Positions 28,443 through 37,717 of a DNA stretch of 64,000 nt are shown in pieces. The position numbers and the translations under genes were made by a program. This DNA is from Thalassotalea sp. (lineage in GTDB: Bacteria; Pseudomonadota; Gammaproteobacteria; Enterobacterales; Alteromonadaceae): NCBI GenBank assembly GCA_022448425.1, contig JAKVCY010000014.1, forward strand, positions 20,774 to 84,773. Reading direction: 5' to 3'. Position 1 is the stretch's first letter. The number at the start of each line of letters is the position of its first letter. The notes under the pieces are model-generated. The model was not told the origin of the DNA. It was given only the letters and a program-made list of their open reading frames with translations, and made no database searches.

Positions 28443-28511
28443 TCTTTCCTTTTTGTCTTTTAATAGTCGTCAATTAATATGTAGATAGAACCGTTGCTAA
28501 GAATTCGGGCA

Positions 28512-28542
28512 TAAAAAAACCCGCGATATTAGCGCGGGTTTC
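28512..28542 (-). terminator. Leucine operon attenuator
   Basis: AACCCGCG (28518-28525) and CGCGGGTT (28533-28540) form a strong hairpin. On the minus strand it ends in a run of Ts, between the leader peptide gene and leuA. It is the expected transcription attenuator of leuABCD. Confidence 0.9.
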
Positions 28543-28559
28543 ATGGTTATTCGTTAGTT

Positions 28560-28652
28560 TCAAGCAACCATAGTTCGTCCGCGCAAAGTTATTGCGAGGA
28601 GGAGCTTAATAATCGTAATTTGTGTGTTTGTTGTGCGAATTACCACAGCCAC
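28560..28652 (-). CDS. leuL: leu operon leader peptide
   Basis: This 30-codon frame begins with GTG at 28652 and has three consecutive CTC leucine codons (KLLLAITLRGRTMVA at its end), stopping 18 bases before the attenuator hairpin. The LLL...LRGR arrangement matches the E. coli LeuL peptide. Ribosome stalling at the Leu codons under starvation should prevent attenuator folding. The GTG start, with GAG 4 bases upstream, is the only plausible one because the frame is closed just before it. Confidence 0.75.
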   Translation of the reverse strand: MAVVIRTTNTQITIIKLLLAITLRGRTMVA

Positions 28653-28790
28653 TTACTCAGATTTAAGGTACTTAAAAAAACAACATATACTATTATTAGC
28701 CGATTTGAAGGGGAGAAGTCAACAAATATTTTTATTCATAATTGGTGCATAAAAATATTTGTTGAGTCTTCAGGGGGATTATCAATAGGC

Positions 28791-30326
28791 TTATAAGTTG
28801 TGTTCAATATTGATAAAGAAGTCTACGTTATTGTCATCTTCTATATCGTTGGCATAGGTTGAGCGGCTAATATTACCGCCAAGTGTGAAACGCCAATTCT
28901 CGTAACTGTATTGCACTTTTGAAGATAGCATAAGCATGTCTTCGGCAATCGGCGTGAGAGTGTTGCCAATAAGCGGGTTGTCAGGTGCCTTGTCGTTATT
29001 GTCTTTATTGAGTTGCAGCCAACGGAATTTTGCTTGGTATGACAAATCATTTTTCACTTCAGATATCGCACCAAAAACTACACTTGTCGCGTCATTCTCG
29101 TATAAGCTGCCTAACGTATGACCTTTGTAACGCATACCGGTCTGATAAATTTTATGCTCGTAGTAGCAGTCACCAATTGTCGATGTGCCATCACCATTAT
29201 TGCCATCTCGACAAGTTGCATAAGTATCCGTCCACTCAGCAAAAAGGCGCCAGTTGCGTTCCAAAATTGATAAACGCGTGTCGATACCGCCTTGATAGCG
29301 CTCCTCACCCAGGATGCTTAGGCCACCTTTGCGGTCTCCATCTTCTGCAAATGCAGTGAAGTATAAGCCTAATGGCTGGCCCAGTAATTTAGTCGACCAA
29401 CGTATATCGTAACCTGCCATTTGGTTGCCAGGCTCGTTACCAGCTAAACACTCTTCTACACTTGGCCCATTGCCACCACAGTTATCTTGTCCTTTTAGCA
29501 CTCGCCAAAACGTATCTAAATCTTGTGGGCGACCATCACCACCCCATTGGGCTAGGCGAGTAAGTCCAAGTTCTAGGCTATCAATAGGCTTAAAGGTTAA
29601 ACGAAAACCCCACAACAGAGTATCTTCCACGTGGCGCTCATCGTCCATTAACCCCATAAAGGTAGTCATTGTCCAAGGCACTTCATGCTCAGTGAAAGGC
29701 ACGGTGATAGGTACCGAAGATTTACGGCTGAGGGCGAGTGCTGGAATAGGCCTCGCATTTGTTGAAAGGCTCATGCTGGTATCCCAACCTGGCCCCCACC
29801 ATCGGTCTTGCATACCGATAGACACTACCCAGTTACCCAGATAAGTGGCTAGGTAACTACCATCGTAGCTAATATCATCACCATCTGATGGCGATGTGTT
29901 ATATCGAGGCGAAATTTTTGCAGCGAATGAGTCTGTCAGAAAGCTGGTACTAATTTGCGTATTGTTGGCATCGCGATAGCTGTCGCCAAAACTGGAGAAG
30001 CGATTATCACCTGTAGCTGCGTTAACGATGATACGTTTTTCGCTGCGTTTTGCCATGTTCAAATTATGTTTAACATATTGATACGCGTTAAGCGCTGCAT
30101 CATCTAGCGCATAAATGTCAGCTTTATCCAGGTCTTGTGCAATGTCATGCCACATAAGTGGGTAGGTGGTTGTCGGTGTTTGGATGACGTTGATGTCGGC
30201 TAGATACTCGATATTCTCTCGAAGAAAGTTATTACTGGTATCAACCCAAGGCTCACTAACCACAGGTAACGTTGCGAATCCAAGAGTTGTGCAAGTAAGT
30301 ATTGAAGTAACTGTTCTTAATTTCAT
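28791..30326 (-). CDS. Wzi-like capsule assembly outer-membrane protein
   Basis: This 511-residue protein has a signal peptide (MKLRTVTSILTCTTLGFATL) and many alternating beta strands ending in a short aromatic/acidic strand, as in an outer-membrane barrel. An N-terminal helical section precedes the barrel. It resembles the capsule assembly Wzi family (e.g. DRWWGPGWDTSMSLSTNARP). Wzi is a surface lectin-like protein that anchors group 1 capsule; a link with the neighbouring glycerol-phosphate genes is inferred from proximity. Confidence 0.75.
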   Translation of the reverse strand: MKLRTVTSILTCTTLGFATLPVVSEPWVDTSNNFLRENIEYLADINVIQTPTTTYPLMWHDIAQDLDKADIYALDDAALNAYQYVKHNLNMAKRSEKRIIVNAATGDNRFSSFGDSYRDANNTQISTSFLTDSFAAKISPRYNTSPSDGDDISYDGSYLATYLGNWVVSIGMQDRWWGPGWDTSMSLSTNARPIPALALSRKSSVPITVPFTEHEVPWTMTTFMGLMDDERHVEDTLLWGFRLTFKPIDSLELGLTRLAQWGGDGRPQDLDTFWRVLKGQDNCGGNGPSVEECLAGNEPGNQMAGYDIRWSTKLLGQPLGLYFTAFAEDGDRKGGLSILGEERYQGGIDTRLSILERNWRLFAEWTDTYATCRDGNNGDGTSTIGDCYYEHKIYQTGMRYKGHTLGSLYENDATSVVFGAISEVKNDLSYQAKFRWLQLNKDNNDKAPDNPLIGNTLTPIAEDMLMLSSKVQYSYENWRFTLGGNISRSTYANDIEDDNNVDFFINIEHNL

Positions 30327-30433
30327 CCGACGTTCTTATTGTAATCCATTGCTAATTCTTTTTGAGATAGTGTATACAATGAAAACTTACACACTAAATC
30401 GCTATTTCTTAAATGCTATTGGTTAGCTAACTG

Positions 30434-30853
30434 TTATTTGGCAAGGTCGCCCAGCGCTTGTCGTAAAATGGTACTCGATGTATGAGTGGTGTACGGGAAG
30501 TACATGATCTCAACACCGACTTCGCCGAACTCTTTTTCTATTTGATTCCACTTTTCAGTGCCTTTCCAGTCGTCACCGACAAACATTAGATCGAACTTTA
30601 AGTTGTTCCAGGCTTCCATCTTGTCGTAATTAGTCTGTGGCACAACTTCGTCGACAAACTTAATAGCTTCGACAATATCCATGCGCTCATTAAATGGGAT
30701 GATTGGCTTTTTATTTTTGGCCGACATCGACAATTCATCGCTAGTAACGCCAACAATTAAATAGTCACACTCTAGGCGTGCACGCTTCAACACATTCAAA
30801 TGACCAATGTGGAACATGTCAAAAACACCTGTGGTATAGCCAATTTTTTTCAT
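30434..30853 (-). CDS. Glycerol-3-phosphate cytidylyltransferase-like nucleotidyltransferase
   Basis: This 139-residue protein has the cytidylyltransferase motifs GVFDMFHIGHLNVLKRA (HxGH), DYLIVGVTSDEL and a final HTSSTILRQ (the ISTS-type motif). Size and motifs fit TagD-type CTP:glycerol-3-phosphate cytidylyltransferase, which makes CDP-glycerol. The neighbouring gene 30945-32009 looks like a CDP-glycerol-using transferase, supporting that substrate; CDP-ribitol or CDP-ethanolamine remain possible. Confidence 0.82.
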   Translation of the reverse strand: MKKIGYTTGVFDMFHIGHLNVLKRARLECDYLIVGVTSDELSMSAKNKKPIIPFNERMDIVEAIKFVDEVVPQTNYDKMEAWNNLKFDLMFVGDDWKGTEKWNQIEKEFGEVGVEIMYFPYTTHTSSTILRQALGDLAK

Positions 30854-30944
30854 AATAAACCTTAAATATTGCTAGATTGCTAACGCGATATGACTAAGTA
30901 GAGCCATTACATGGCCTTTAATGGGGCGAAGTTTACCATAGCCA

Positions 30945-32009
30945 TTAGTGACTGAGTAGATAAGCGGTGATACGCTCGCTCGCTTTGCCATCGAGCTTAC
31001 CCGCGAGCTTTTCACTAAATGCAAGTCGTTCGGTTTCAAGCTGCTCTGGCTTTTGATAGTGGCTAGCTACTAATGCTTTGACTTGACTGTACTTCTTGGC
31101 ATGTACCGCAATATCGGCATACTCACCGTAATCCTGATCCATGCGCTTCTTGAAGCGATAGCCGAAAATGCCTCTGTAGCTCCAACGAAGCTTCAGAAAA
31201 TCACACCAAATAACAGGCTTATTCAATGCTGCAAATTCAAAAAGTGCAGAAGAGGCATCACTAATCAGTATGTCGGCACTAGCCATAAATGGAATCAGTG
31301 AATAGTCTTCAATTTTTGCTAAGTACACGTTCTCAAAGCTCGCCCAGTGATTAAGTAGCTTTTGCTGTTTGTGATATTTCTCCTTACTTACTGAAAAGTA
31401 ATGAGGTTTGATAAGAATGTTGTAGTAACTAAATTCTTTTGGCCAGTTTTTAGGAAAACACTCAATACTACTAGGATAAAATGTAGGAGCATAAGCTAGT
31501 GTCGGTTTGTTACTATCTAAGCCGAGACTTGCCAAATCAAAACCCACATCTTCGCCGTTAATAATTGGATCAAGCTTGGCAAAACCAACATCGACAAAGG
31601 TATCGTTGGGATACATTTCGTTGAACCGGGCGGTACGATATGCGCCTTCAACAAACCTGACAGTCGTCGGCGTATTTGACTTCGTGTAGTAACTGGATTT
31701 AGGGCCAATGCCATGGCCAAGTTGTACCGATTTACTAACCCTGTGTACTTTTTCTAAATGAGGGTAGGCGTTTGCAAAAATAACCCAGTCCGCTTTTTTT
31801 TCAAGATAGTAGTCGGTTGCTTGATTTTGCTCGTCTACCCAGTGTGCAGTTAACTGCTCCTGAGTTACTATATTCTTGATAATGCTGTCATGAATGCTGT
31901 GGTAAAAAACAAACTCCACGTGGCACTGATGTCTCTTTAACTCGTGATATACCGGTAAGTATTGCGGTAAATAGTACAAGTGTAAAACATCAAATATAAC
32001 GTGCATCAA
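30945..32009 (-). CDS. CDP-glycerol glycerophosphotransferase family protein
   Basis: This 354-residue protein has the GT-B-like fold of the TagB/TagF family: PTLAYAPTFYPSS, ILIKPHYFS and a donor-site motif (ADILISDASSALFEFAALNKPVIWCD). These enzymes add glycerol phosphate to a surface polymer or lipid. The start may be either of two adjacent ATGs (MMHVIF). Upstream of the cytidylyltransferase gene on the same strand, so the pair probably makes and uses CDP-glycerol for decorating a surface polysaccharide. Confidence 0.82.
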   Translation of the reverse strand: MMHVIFDVLHLYYLPQYLPVYHELKRHQCHVEFVFYHSIHDSIIKNIVTQEQLTAHWVDEQNQATDYYLEKKADWVIFANAYPHLEKVHRVSKSVQLGHGIGPKSSYYTKSNTPTTVRFVEGAYRTARFNEMYPNDTFVDVGFAKLDPIINGEDVGFDLASLGLDSNKPTLAYAPTFYPSSIECFPKNWPKEFSYYNILIKPHYFSVSKEKYHKQQKLLNHWASFENVYLAKIEDYSLIPFMASADILISDASSALFEFAALNKPVIWCDFLKLRWSYRGIFGYRFKKRMDQDYGEYADIAVHAKKYSQVKALVASHYQKPEQLETERLAFSEKLAGKLDGKASERITAYLLSH

Positions 32010-32217
32010 AAAGCTCCAGACAACCTAAAACAGCGGCGGATAATAGCATAACTTGCCATATCTTGGCATCGGTTAGTAGACCACAAGATATTGAATTTGT
32101 TCTTTTGTTTGAAAGTTTTTTATTTTTGCTACAAAGAAAGGACGTTTTTGTTGCGGAGTAGCTTTTAACAAAGCGCACTCACCTCGTTTAGATTAAGTGC
32201 GCTTGATAGGAGGGGTT

Positions 32218-32817
32218 TTACTTCCAGCTGTCCATCGACGATCTTCGTCGAGATGCCAAACGTGGCAACAATAGCCCTAAAATAAGACCGATACCCATGA
32301 CGATAGCACCATTGAAGAACCACTCTTTTTTGATGTCTAAGTCTTGGCTGCTTAGTTTAGCCTGCGTTGTACTTAGTTGGCTTTCTAGCGCTGTTATTTG
32401 GTTAGTAAGCTCTACATTTTTATTTTCGGCATCGGTTAAACGCACTTGTTGTTCGTCAAGCTGGCTTTTTAGCGTCGACTCGATATCTGAGTTTTCCGCT
32501 AACTGACCGTTAAGTTCTGCAACAACAAAGCGTAAGCCTGGCTTTTCTGAAACAAATTTGTCTTCGACCCAAGCTGTGCGTTCTTTATCGTCAATAATTT
32601 CGGTGTAGCCGTTGCGCTGTTCACCAGTTAATTTTACTTGTGTACCAGCATTAATACTGCCAACAATACGGTAGTTGTTACCAGCGCCAGAGTGCATATA
32701 GATGAAAAGTTCGTCGGAGATGTAGCCGTCAGTAAGTGTACTCGGCTCTTGTTGCGCACTTGCAGCAAAAGACAACGCTGTAAACGCAATAGCGAAAAGC
32801 TGCTTGAATTTCCTCAT
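32218..32817 (-). CDS. ygiM: SH3-domain periplasmic protein YgiM
   Basis: Starting at the ATG at 32817 (MRKFKQLFAIAFTALSFAAS) gives a signal peptide, an SH3b domain (YISDELFIYMHSGAGNNYRIVGSI... TEIIDDKERTAWVEDKFVS), a coiled coil (about 110-165) and a C-terminal membrane helix with a basic end (LASRRRSSMDSWK). This is the YgiM/TIGR04211 layout. An in-frame extension to 32898 adds 27 residues without a signal. In E. coli ygiM also neighbours ygiF. Confidence 0.85.
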   Translation of the reverse strand: MRKFKQLFAIAFTALSFAASAQQEPSTLTDGYISDELFIYMHSGAGNNYRIVGSINAGTQVKLTGEQRNGYTEIIDDKERTAWVEDKFVSEKPGLRFVVAELNGQLAENSDIESTLKSQLDEQQVRLTDAENKNVELTNQITALESQLSTTQAKLSSQDLDIKKEWFFNGAIVMGIGLILGLLLPRLASRRRSSMDSWK

Positions 32818-33036
32818 GAGATAACCAGTTGAAAGTCCGTATATTAATGGTTTCGATATTAGGGCTTTGTCGCGCTGAGCGCAAGCACCAAGCCGCAAAT
32901 GGCTTGATTTCGGTTACTATTTGCTTATTTAAACATTGCTAAAGCTGAAAATACTTGCGTGTTAATTCGTGGTTTTGTAATCTAATTTTCTGATTTTTTA
33001 TATGGTACTGCTGCGAACAGCGCCTAAATAACCGAC

Positions 33037-34551
33037 ATGTCGACAGAAATTGAACTGAAGTACTTTATTGAGGGTACTGACGTCACACCTAAATTTACTG
33101 CTTTGCTCGAGCAACACAGTTTTACTTTCTCACATCAATCAAAAAAACTAGCTAATACCTATTTCGATACGGCTGATCGCCAACTTCGAGCGTTAGATTT
33201 CGGATTACGTGTCAGAAAAACGCCAGATTATATTGAGCAAACCATAAAAACAGCAGGTGTTATCATCGGAGGTTTACATAAGCGCCCCGAGTACAATGTA
33301 GAAATTAACGAACCATCACCTAACCTGTCACTATTTCCGGCGGAAATTTGGCCACAAGGTTCTAACCTAGCGCAACTTTCTGCGTCTATCGTACCAATAT
33401 TCGATACTAACTTTACACGCGAGAGTTGGCTTGTTGATATTAATGATGATGCTGGTTCACAGGTAGAAGTTGCTTATGACAGGGGGCTGATAACGTCGCA
33501 AGGGCAAGAGCAGATTATTAGTGAGCTTGAAATAGAGTTAGTTAAAGGCAAGCCGGAAGCTATTTTCGAACTTGCAGCGTTAATAATTGAACAATTCAAT
33601 GTTTCAGTAGGCCAACAAAGCAAAGCAGCAAGAGGCTACAAGCTATGGCAATCAGGTGGTGTAGTCGAAGAACATGAGACTTCTTATCAATATCCACATG
33701 CTGATTTATCGAATGAGCTTTCTGTTGAGCATGCGTTAGTATCTGGTATGGAGCAGGGGTTAACGGCGCTTCAAAAAGCAATTGCCTCTACGCTCACCCA
33801 AACCTCTTTAGCGCACTTGAAACAAGTTTATGATGCGCTCTCATTTATTCAACATGGTGTACAGCTCTATCAATACATCCTTGCTGAGCACTTGTTTGAA
33901 GACCTAATTAAAACGACCACAGAGTGTATTGATTCACTTAGTTGGTTAGAAAATGCTATTCACATTAATGACTTAACGATTAAGTCCGGCAACTACCGGA
34001 AAAAACTTGAATACAGCAAACAGTTAATTAGTACGCTTAAAATTGAGCGCAGCCGCTTTCCTTCTGAAAACGCTATACGTGCTATATTGACCGGCCAAAA
34101 GCTCAATCATTTGCAGTTAACATTGCTGCAATTTGTTGTGTCGCCAACGGTAAAACCTTCAGAGAAAACGAAGCTCCTAAGTGATTTTGCCCACGTCCAA
34201 CTTGATAAGCGATTGGCAGAGTTAAAACAAGTATCAACAGACAAAGCTGAACTTTCGCCGATAGAATATCTGGTTATGCAGCATCACCTCTACGGCAGTT
34301 TGCTGACCGGCAATTGGTTTAGTGGGTTATTTGAGTGCGAACAACGTCAAGACTACCGCCGTATTTGGTTGGATGTTTTTCAGGGGGTTGAAGAGCTTGC
34401 CGTCTTAGTGCTTTTGCAACAGCAATTGAAAGCGACAGAGGAAACACCAATGAAGTTAGTTCGCTGGTTAGAAAGTAAGATTGAAAACTTAATCGACGCC
34501 TTAAATCACTCGTATCAAACAGCGCTAACGGTTGAGCCTTATTGGCGATGA
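33037..34551 (+). CDS. ygiF: CYTH-CHAD inorganic triphosphatase (YgiF-like)
   Basis: This 504-residue protein starts with the CYTH signature EIELKYFI and TYFDTADRQLRALDFGLRVRK, the charged tunnel that binds triphosphate. A helical CHAD domain follows from ~residue 230. E. coli YgiF hydrolyses inorganic triphosphate. It is divergent from ygiM, as in E. coli, and its stop overlaps the start of the L,D-transpeptidase gene. Confidence 0.88.
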   Translation: MSTEIELKYFIEGTDVTPKFTALLEQHSFTFSHQSKKLANTYFDTADRQLRALDFGLRVRKTPDYIEQTIKTAGVIIGGLHKRPEYNVEINEPSPNLSLFPAEIWPQGSNLAQLSASIVPIFDTNFTRESWLVDINDDAGSQVEVAYDRGLITSQGQEQIISELEIELVKGKPEAIFELAALIIEQFNVSVGQQSKAARGYKLWQSGGVVEEHETSYQYPHADLSNELSVEHALVSGMEQGLTALQKAIASTLTQTSLAHLKQVYDALSFIQHGVQLYQYILAEHLFEDLIKTTTECIDSLSWLENAIHINDLTIKSGNYRKKLEYSKQLISTLKIERSRFPSENAIRAILTGQKLNHLQLTLLQFVVSPTVKPSEKTKLLSDFAHVQLDKRLAELKQVSTDKAELSPIEYLVMQHHLYGSLLTGNWFSGLFECEQRQDYRRIWLDVFQGVEELAVLVLLQQQLKATEETPMKLVRWLESKIENLIDALNHSYQTALTVEPYWR

Positions 34552-35480
34552 TGTCTGGCATTCTAAGCCGCTGGCACAGAAAGCCAGCGCGCGCCACTAT
34601 CTTATCTGCGCTAAGTTATTTAGCCCTTCTTATCTCCACAACATCAAGCTTTGCTGCGACATACTCACTCCCGCCAATGCCAAAGCGCCTTATTGGTGAA
34701 GTGCAATATCACTCAGTCATCAAGGGCGATTATTTTCAGGCGCTTGCTGAACAGTATAATGTGGGCTTTTTAGCCATGATGGCGGCAAACCCCGGTGTTG
34801 ATCCATTTTTACCGCCAGACGGTAAAAAGCTCACTATCCCCAGTCAAATGTTATTACCTTACGGTGAACGCACGGGCATCATTATCAACTTACCTGAGTT
34901 GCGCCTCTATTACTTTCAGCCTGATCAAGCCTTGGTTCATGTATTTCCTGTCGGAGTTGGGGTGTTGGGGCTTGAAACGCCGCGTACGACAAGCTTGATT
35001 GGCGAAAAGCGTGAAAATCCGGTTTGGCGACCTACCGAGGAAATGAAAGCGCGTTACTTAGCTGAAAAAGGTGTAGTACTTGCCGATGAAGTAGCGCCGG
35101 GACCTAACAATCCTTTCGGTAAATACGCGCTGCGTCTAGGCACTAGTCAGTATTTGATTCATGGCACTAACCAACGCTTTGGTATTGGCATGCGTGCTAG
35201 TTCTGGCTGTATTCGCATGTATGACAATGATATTAAATGGCTTTATGAAAATGTGCCTCTAGGAACACAAGTCAAAATTTTGGATCAACCTGTGAAGATG
35301 TCGTACGAGGCGGCTGGCGTAAAGCTATTTGAAGTTCATACCCCATTATCTTCAGATACTGTTGAAGCACAGCTTAGGGCCCGCGAGGCAAAGCTGGATG
35401 CTTTTCTTAAAGATAAAGTTAAAACTCACCGCAGTGACATAGAGAGTGCAACTGGATTAGTAGTGCGTGTAACTCAATAG
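34548..35480 (+). CDS. L,D-transpeptidase (YkuD family)
   Basis: This periplasmic enzyme of ~310 residues has a signal peptide (TILSALSYLALLISTTSSFA), a LysM-like segment (YHSVIKGDYFQALAEQYNV) and a YkuD domain with HGTNQRFGIG and the catalytic SSGCIRM. It links peptidoglycan stems through meso-DAP or attaches lipoprotein. The ATG pair at 34548/34551 overlaps the ygiF TGA, favouring it over the upstream TTG at 34542. The Lpp-like lipoprotein encoded at 35559-35807 is a possible substrate. Confidence 0.9.
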   Translation: MMSGILSRWHRKPARATILSALSYLALLISTTSSFAATYSLPPMPKRLIGEVQYHSVIKGDYFQALAEQYNVGFLAMMAANPGVDPFLPPDGKKLTIPSQMLLPYGERTGIIINLPELRLYYFQPDQALVHVFPVGVGVLGLETPRTTSLIGEKRENPVWRPTEEMKARYLAEKGVVLADEVAPGPNNPFGKYALRLGTSQYLIHGTNQRFGIGMRASSGCIRMYDNDIKWLYENVPLGTQVKILDQPVKMSYEAAGVKLFEVHTPLSSDTVEAQLRAREAKLDAFLKDKVKTHRSDIESATGLVVRVTQ

Positions 35481-35558
35481 TGCTGCGAGATTACGCGCAA
35501 TCGTGTTTGAGGCTGTTTAACGCTGTAATCAGGATAAATTTCCCCGAGTTCAGGTTAT

Positions 35559-35807
35559 TTATTTCTTATAGGTAGCTACGACATTATCGATACGTGCATT
35601 TGTATCGTTAATTGCTGCTTCTAAAGACTTGAGCTTGTCGCCACTCATATCCGATTCTTTAAGGGCTTCGACATCTTTTGAAAGTGATTGTACTTGCGCA
35701 GACAGGTTGTCTATGCGGCTTGATAAGTGGTCCATATGCACATTATTTTGAGCACAACCTGAAAGGATAGCCAAACCGGCGATCGCGATAATAGTCTTCA
35801 TTGCCAT
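35559..35807 (-). CDS. Small Lpp-like outer-membrane lipoprotein
   Basis: The ATG at 35807 has GGAA 7 bases upstream. The 82-residue protein has a lipobox (AGLAILSGC, Cys lipidated) and then a continuous heptad coiled coil (HLSSRIDNLSAQVQSLSKDV...) ending in YKK. This resembles Braun lipoprotein, whose C-terminal Lys is attached to peptidoglycan by L,D-transpeptidases. It lies tail-to-tail with such an enzyme gene. Confidence 0.75.
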   Translation of the reverse strand: MAMKTIIAIAGLAILSGCAQNNVHMDHLSSRIDNLSAQVQSLSKDVEALKESDMSGDKLKSLEAAINDTNARIDNVVATYKK

Positions 35808-36056
35808 GTTTAATTCCATCTGTTTGTTATTAGTTTTTGCTTTAGGGCGCGCTGTTTAGCGCGAGGCTTACGCTAAGTCTTGATTTATAAGAACTTAATG
35901 TAACTGGTATTACAAAGCTCTTTGCCCATACGAGTTAGTATGACATAGCCTTTTATTTGTGCAATACCAAGGTAGTGTCTCAAAAAGGCATTTCAATTGA
36001 ATGAATTGAGAAAATGGTAGATATGGCGGAAAGGGGAGGACTCTATAATTCGAAGC

Positions 36057-36524
36057 TTAAGGGTTCTTTTCGCTAAGTAACTTGTCGAGCTTTTCTTCTA
36101 ACGATGCAACTTTAGCGAGTATCTCATCGTTTTGTTGGCGCAATTCTCGGTTCTTAATATTCGTGTCAGAGAAGCCTAAAGCCTTTTGTGCAAAGATACC
36201 ACCTAGTGAACCAAGAATACCAACACCCAGGATAAACATTGAAAATACAGTGGCTTGGCCAGTAACAGTAACAGGGTATTCGTCGCCAAAACCGACAGTA
36301 GAGGAGGCCATTAGCATTAACCAGACAGCATCTCGGTAACTTTCAACTGTTGCATTTTCGGCCCCTAGCTCAGCAAGGTAGGTGATGTAACCAAGAGATA
36401 GCGTAAGTAAAATAAAGAGTGCAACTGCAAATAAAGAAATAACGCCTAAGCTGTAATTTTTAACACCAAATTCATCAACAGTGTAAAAACCAGACTTTTC
36501 AAAGATATTTTTTAGAACAATCAT
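36057..36524 (-). CDS. Two-helix potassium channel protein
   Basis: This 155-residue protein has two membrane helices flanking a pore loop with selectivity filter ASSTVGFGDEYP, then a C-terminal coiled coil (about 120-150). That is the simple KcsA-like K+ channel plan (Ion_trans_2). It is the last gene of a leftward set including PspA-like YjfJ and DUF350 proteins, suggesting a role in membrane stress or potential. Confidence 0.85.
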   Translation of the reverse strand: MIVLKNIFEKSGFYTVDEFGVKNYSLGVISLFAVALFILLTLSLGYITYLAELGAENATVESYRDAVWLMLMASSTVGFGDEYPVTVTGQATVFSMFILGVGILGSLGGIFAQKALGFSDTNIKNRELRQQNDEILAKVASLEEKLDKLLSEKNP

Positions 36525-36598
36525 TTACTGCATTCCTTTGTTTTACTTTTCTGAGTGCTTATCTCTTTACCTATCGTGTGCCTTTTGCTGAAGTGTGA

Positions 36599-36937
36599 CT
36601 AGTTATTGTCTTGTTGATCTTGAGCTTGCACATGAACAATAAGATCGTCCATTAATTTGCGCTTAATTTCAAGCTGCTGATCTGGGGAAAGGTTGTATTT
36701 TTCTGCTAAAACTTCGTAGTCTGCTGGAGAAAGGCTGACGGTCAAACGAGGTCTTTTAGGCCGTCTATTCGTGGGTAGTCCGAGTATCGTTCTAATTTGA
36801 TCTGAAGGGCTCAGTCCAGCGTCTAATGCTTCTCGGCGAATAGCCATTTGAAAGTGCTCGTCCATATCAAAAGCCACTTGCACCGCCTTCATGGCTTTGA
36901 CATTAGACTCCCATTTTTCTGGTATTTTTCTGCTCAT
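36599..36937 (-). CDS. Conserved-looking small protein with RHH-like segment
   Basis: This 112-residue soluble protein has a middle segment REALDAGLSPSDQIRTILGL and RPRLTVSLSPADYEVLAEKY resembling ribbon-helix-helix DNA-binding elements. It lies 14 bp after the DUF2491 gene in the same leftward set. If it binds DNA it is a candidate for recognising the palindromes at 38905, 38940 and 42842. That link is inference; no family recognised with certainty. Confidence 0.6.
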   Translation of the reverse strand: MSRKIPEKWESNVKAMKAVQVAFDMDEHFQMAIRREALDAGLSPSDQIRTILGLPTNRRPKRPRLTVSLSPADYEVLAEKYNLSPDQQLEIKRKLMDDLIVHVQAQDQQDNN

Positions 36938-36951
36938 AAATAGGGTTAACC

Positions 36952-37590
36952 TTAGCTACCTGGATACATATCAACAATATCTGTAGTCGGCCTAAACAAG
37001 GTTAAGAATACATCTGTATCTCCATCTTGCCAGACTTCCACATCAATGCCTTTAGTTTCCGCCTCATTATACAAGGTATAGAGTTCAAATTGTTCACCGG
37101 CATCACTGCCTTCATATTGGCTGATCTGTTGGCTGCGATTATCTTTGCGGTGGAAATAACCGATATTGGCAAAGGCTTGCTGTTGATAGTACTCGTCACT
37201 CCAATCTTGCGTGTGACTATTATCCCCGATGCGGTTTAGTGTGGCATTGCCAGGGTGGTCAAATAAAGTTGAGAACTGGTCTAAGTCGAACAATGCTTCG
37301 ACGTCGTGATGCTCGATCTTTACTGAGAACTTTAAGTAAGTTTTATCATCCGCTTCAAGCGATAAAAAAAGCTCAACGTCGCTTTGGCCCGATAGAACCC
37401 ATTCTGTTTGCGTGCGATGCTCAAACTCGTAGCAGTTTATTGCTGTTACTTGGAATTGTTGATCGCGCAATAGACTAGGTAAACCAAAACTATCTGACAT
37501 CGAAATCATGTCGTTAAGTTGAAGGTCTTGGACTTTCGTCACTGCGCGTTGTTTTGGTTCGTTGCCAAACAGCTTCTTAATAAAACTCAT
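36952..37590 (-). CDS. yjfK: DUF2491 protein (YjfK-like)
   Basis: This 212-residue protein is acidic and aromatic-rich (YEFEHRTQTEWVLSGQ, FHRKDNRSQQISQYEGSDAG) with the layout of DUF2491/YjfK proteins. In E. coli yjfK follows yjfI and yjfJ, the same order as here. Biochemical role unknown; association with PspA-like YjfJ suggests envelope maintenance. Confidence 0.75.
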   Translation of the reverse strand: MSFIKKLFGNEPKQRAVTKVQDLQLNDMISMSDSFGLPSLLRDQQFQVTAINCYEFEHRTQTEWVLSGQSDVELFLSLEADDKTYLKFSVKIEHHDVEALFDLDQFSTLFDHPGNATLNRIGDNSHTQDWSDEYYQQQAFANIGYFHRKDNRSQQISQYEGSDAGEQFELYTLYNEAETKGIDVEVWQDGDTDVFLTLFRPTTDIVDMYPGS

Positions 37591-37656
37591 TGCATATCCC
37601 TGACAACAGGCTTAAAAATCGTGTGGGGTTGTTAGCGGCTAAGTATACCAGAAATA

Positions 37657-37706
37657 AAAAAGCTCAGCCTTCTTTACCAGGTGAAGAACTACGTGAAGAC
37701 TGAGCT
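37657..37706 (-). terminator. Hairpin between yjfJ and yjfK
   Basis: On the minus strand CAGCTCAGTCTTC pairs with GAAGGCTGAGCT and is followed by a T-run. It could reduce transcription of yjfK and the downstream genes relative to yjfIJ. Confidence 0.7.
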
Positions 37707-37717
37707 GGTTGGAAACC

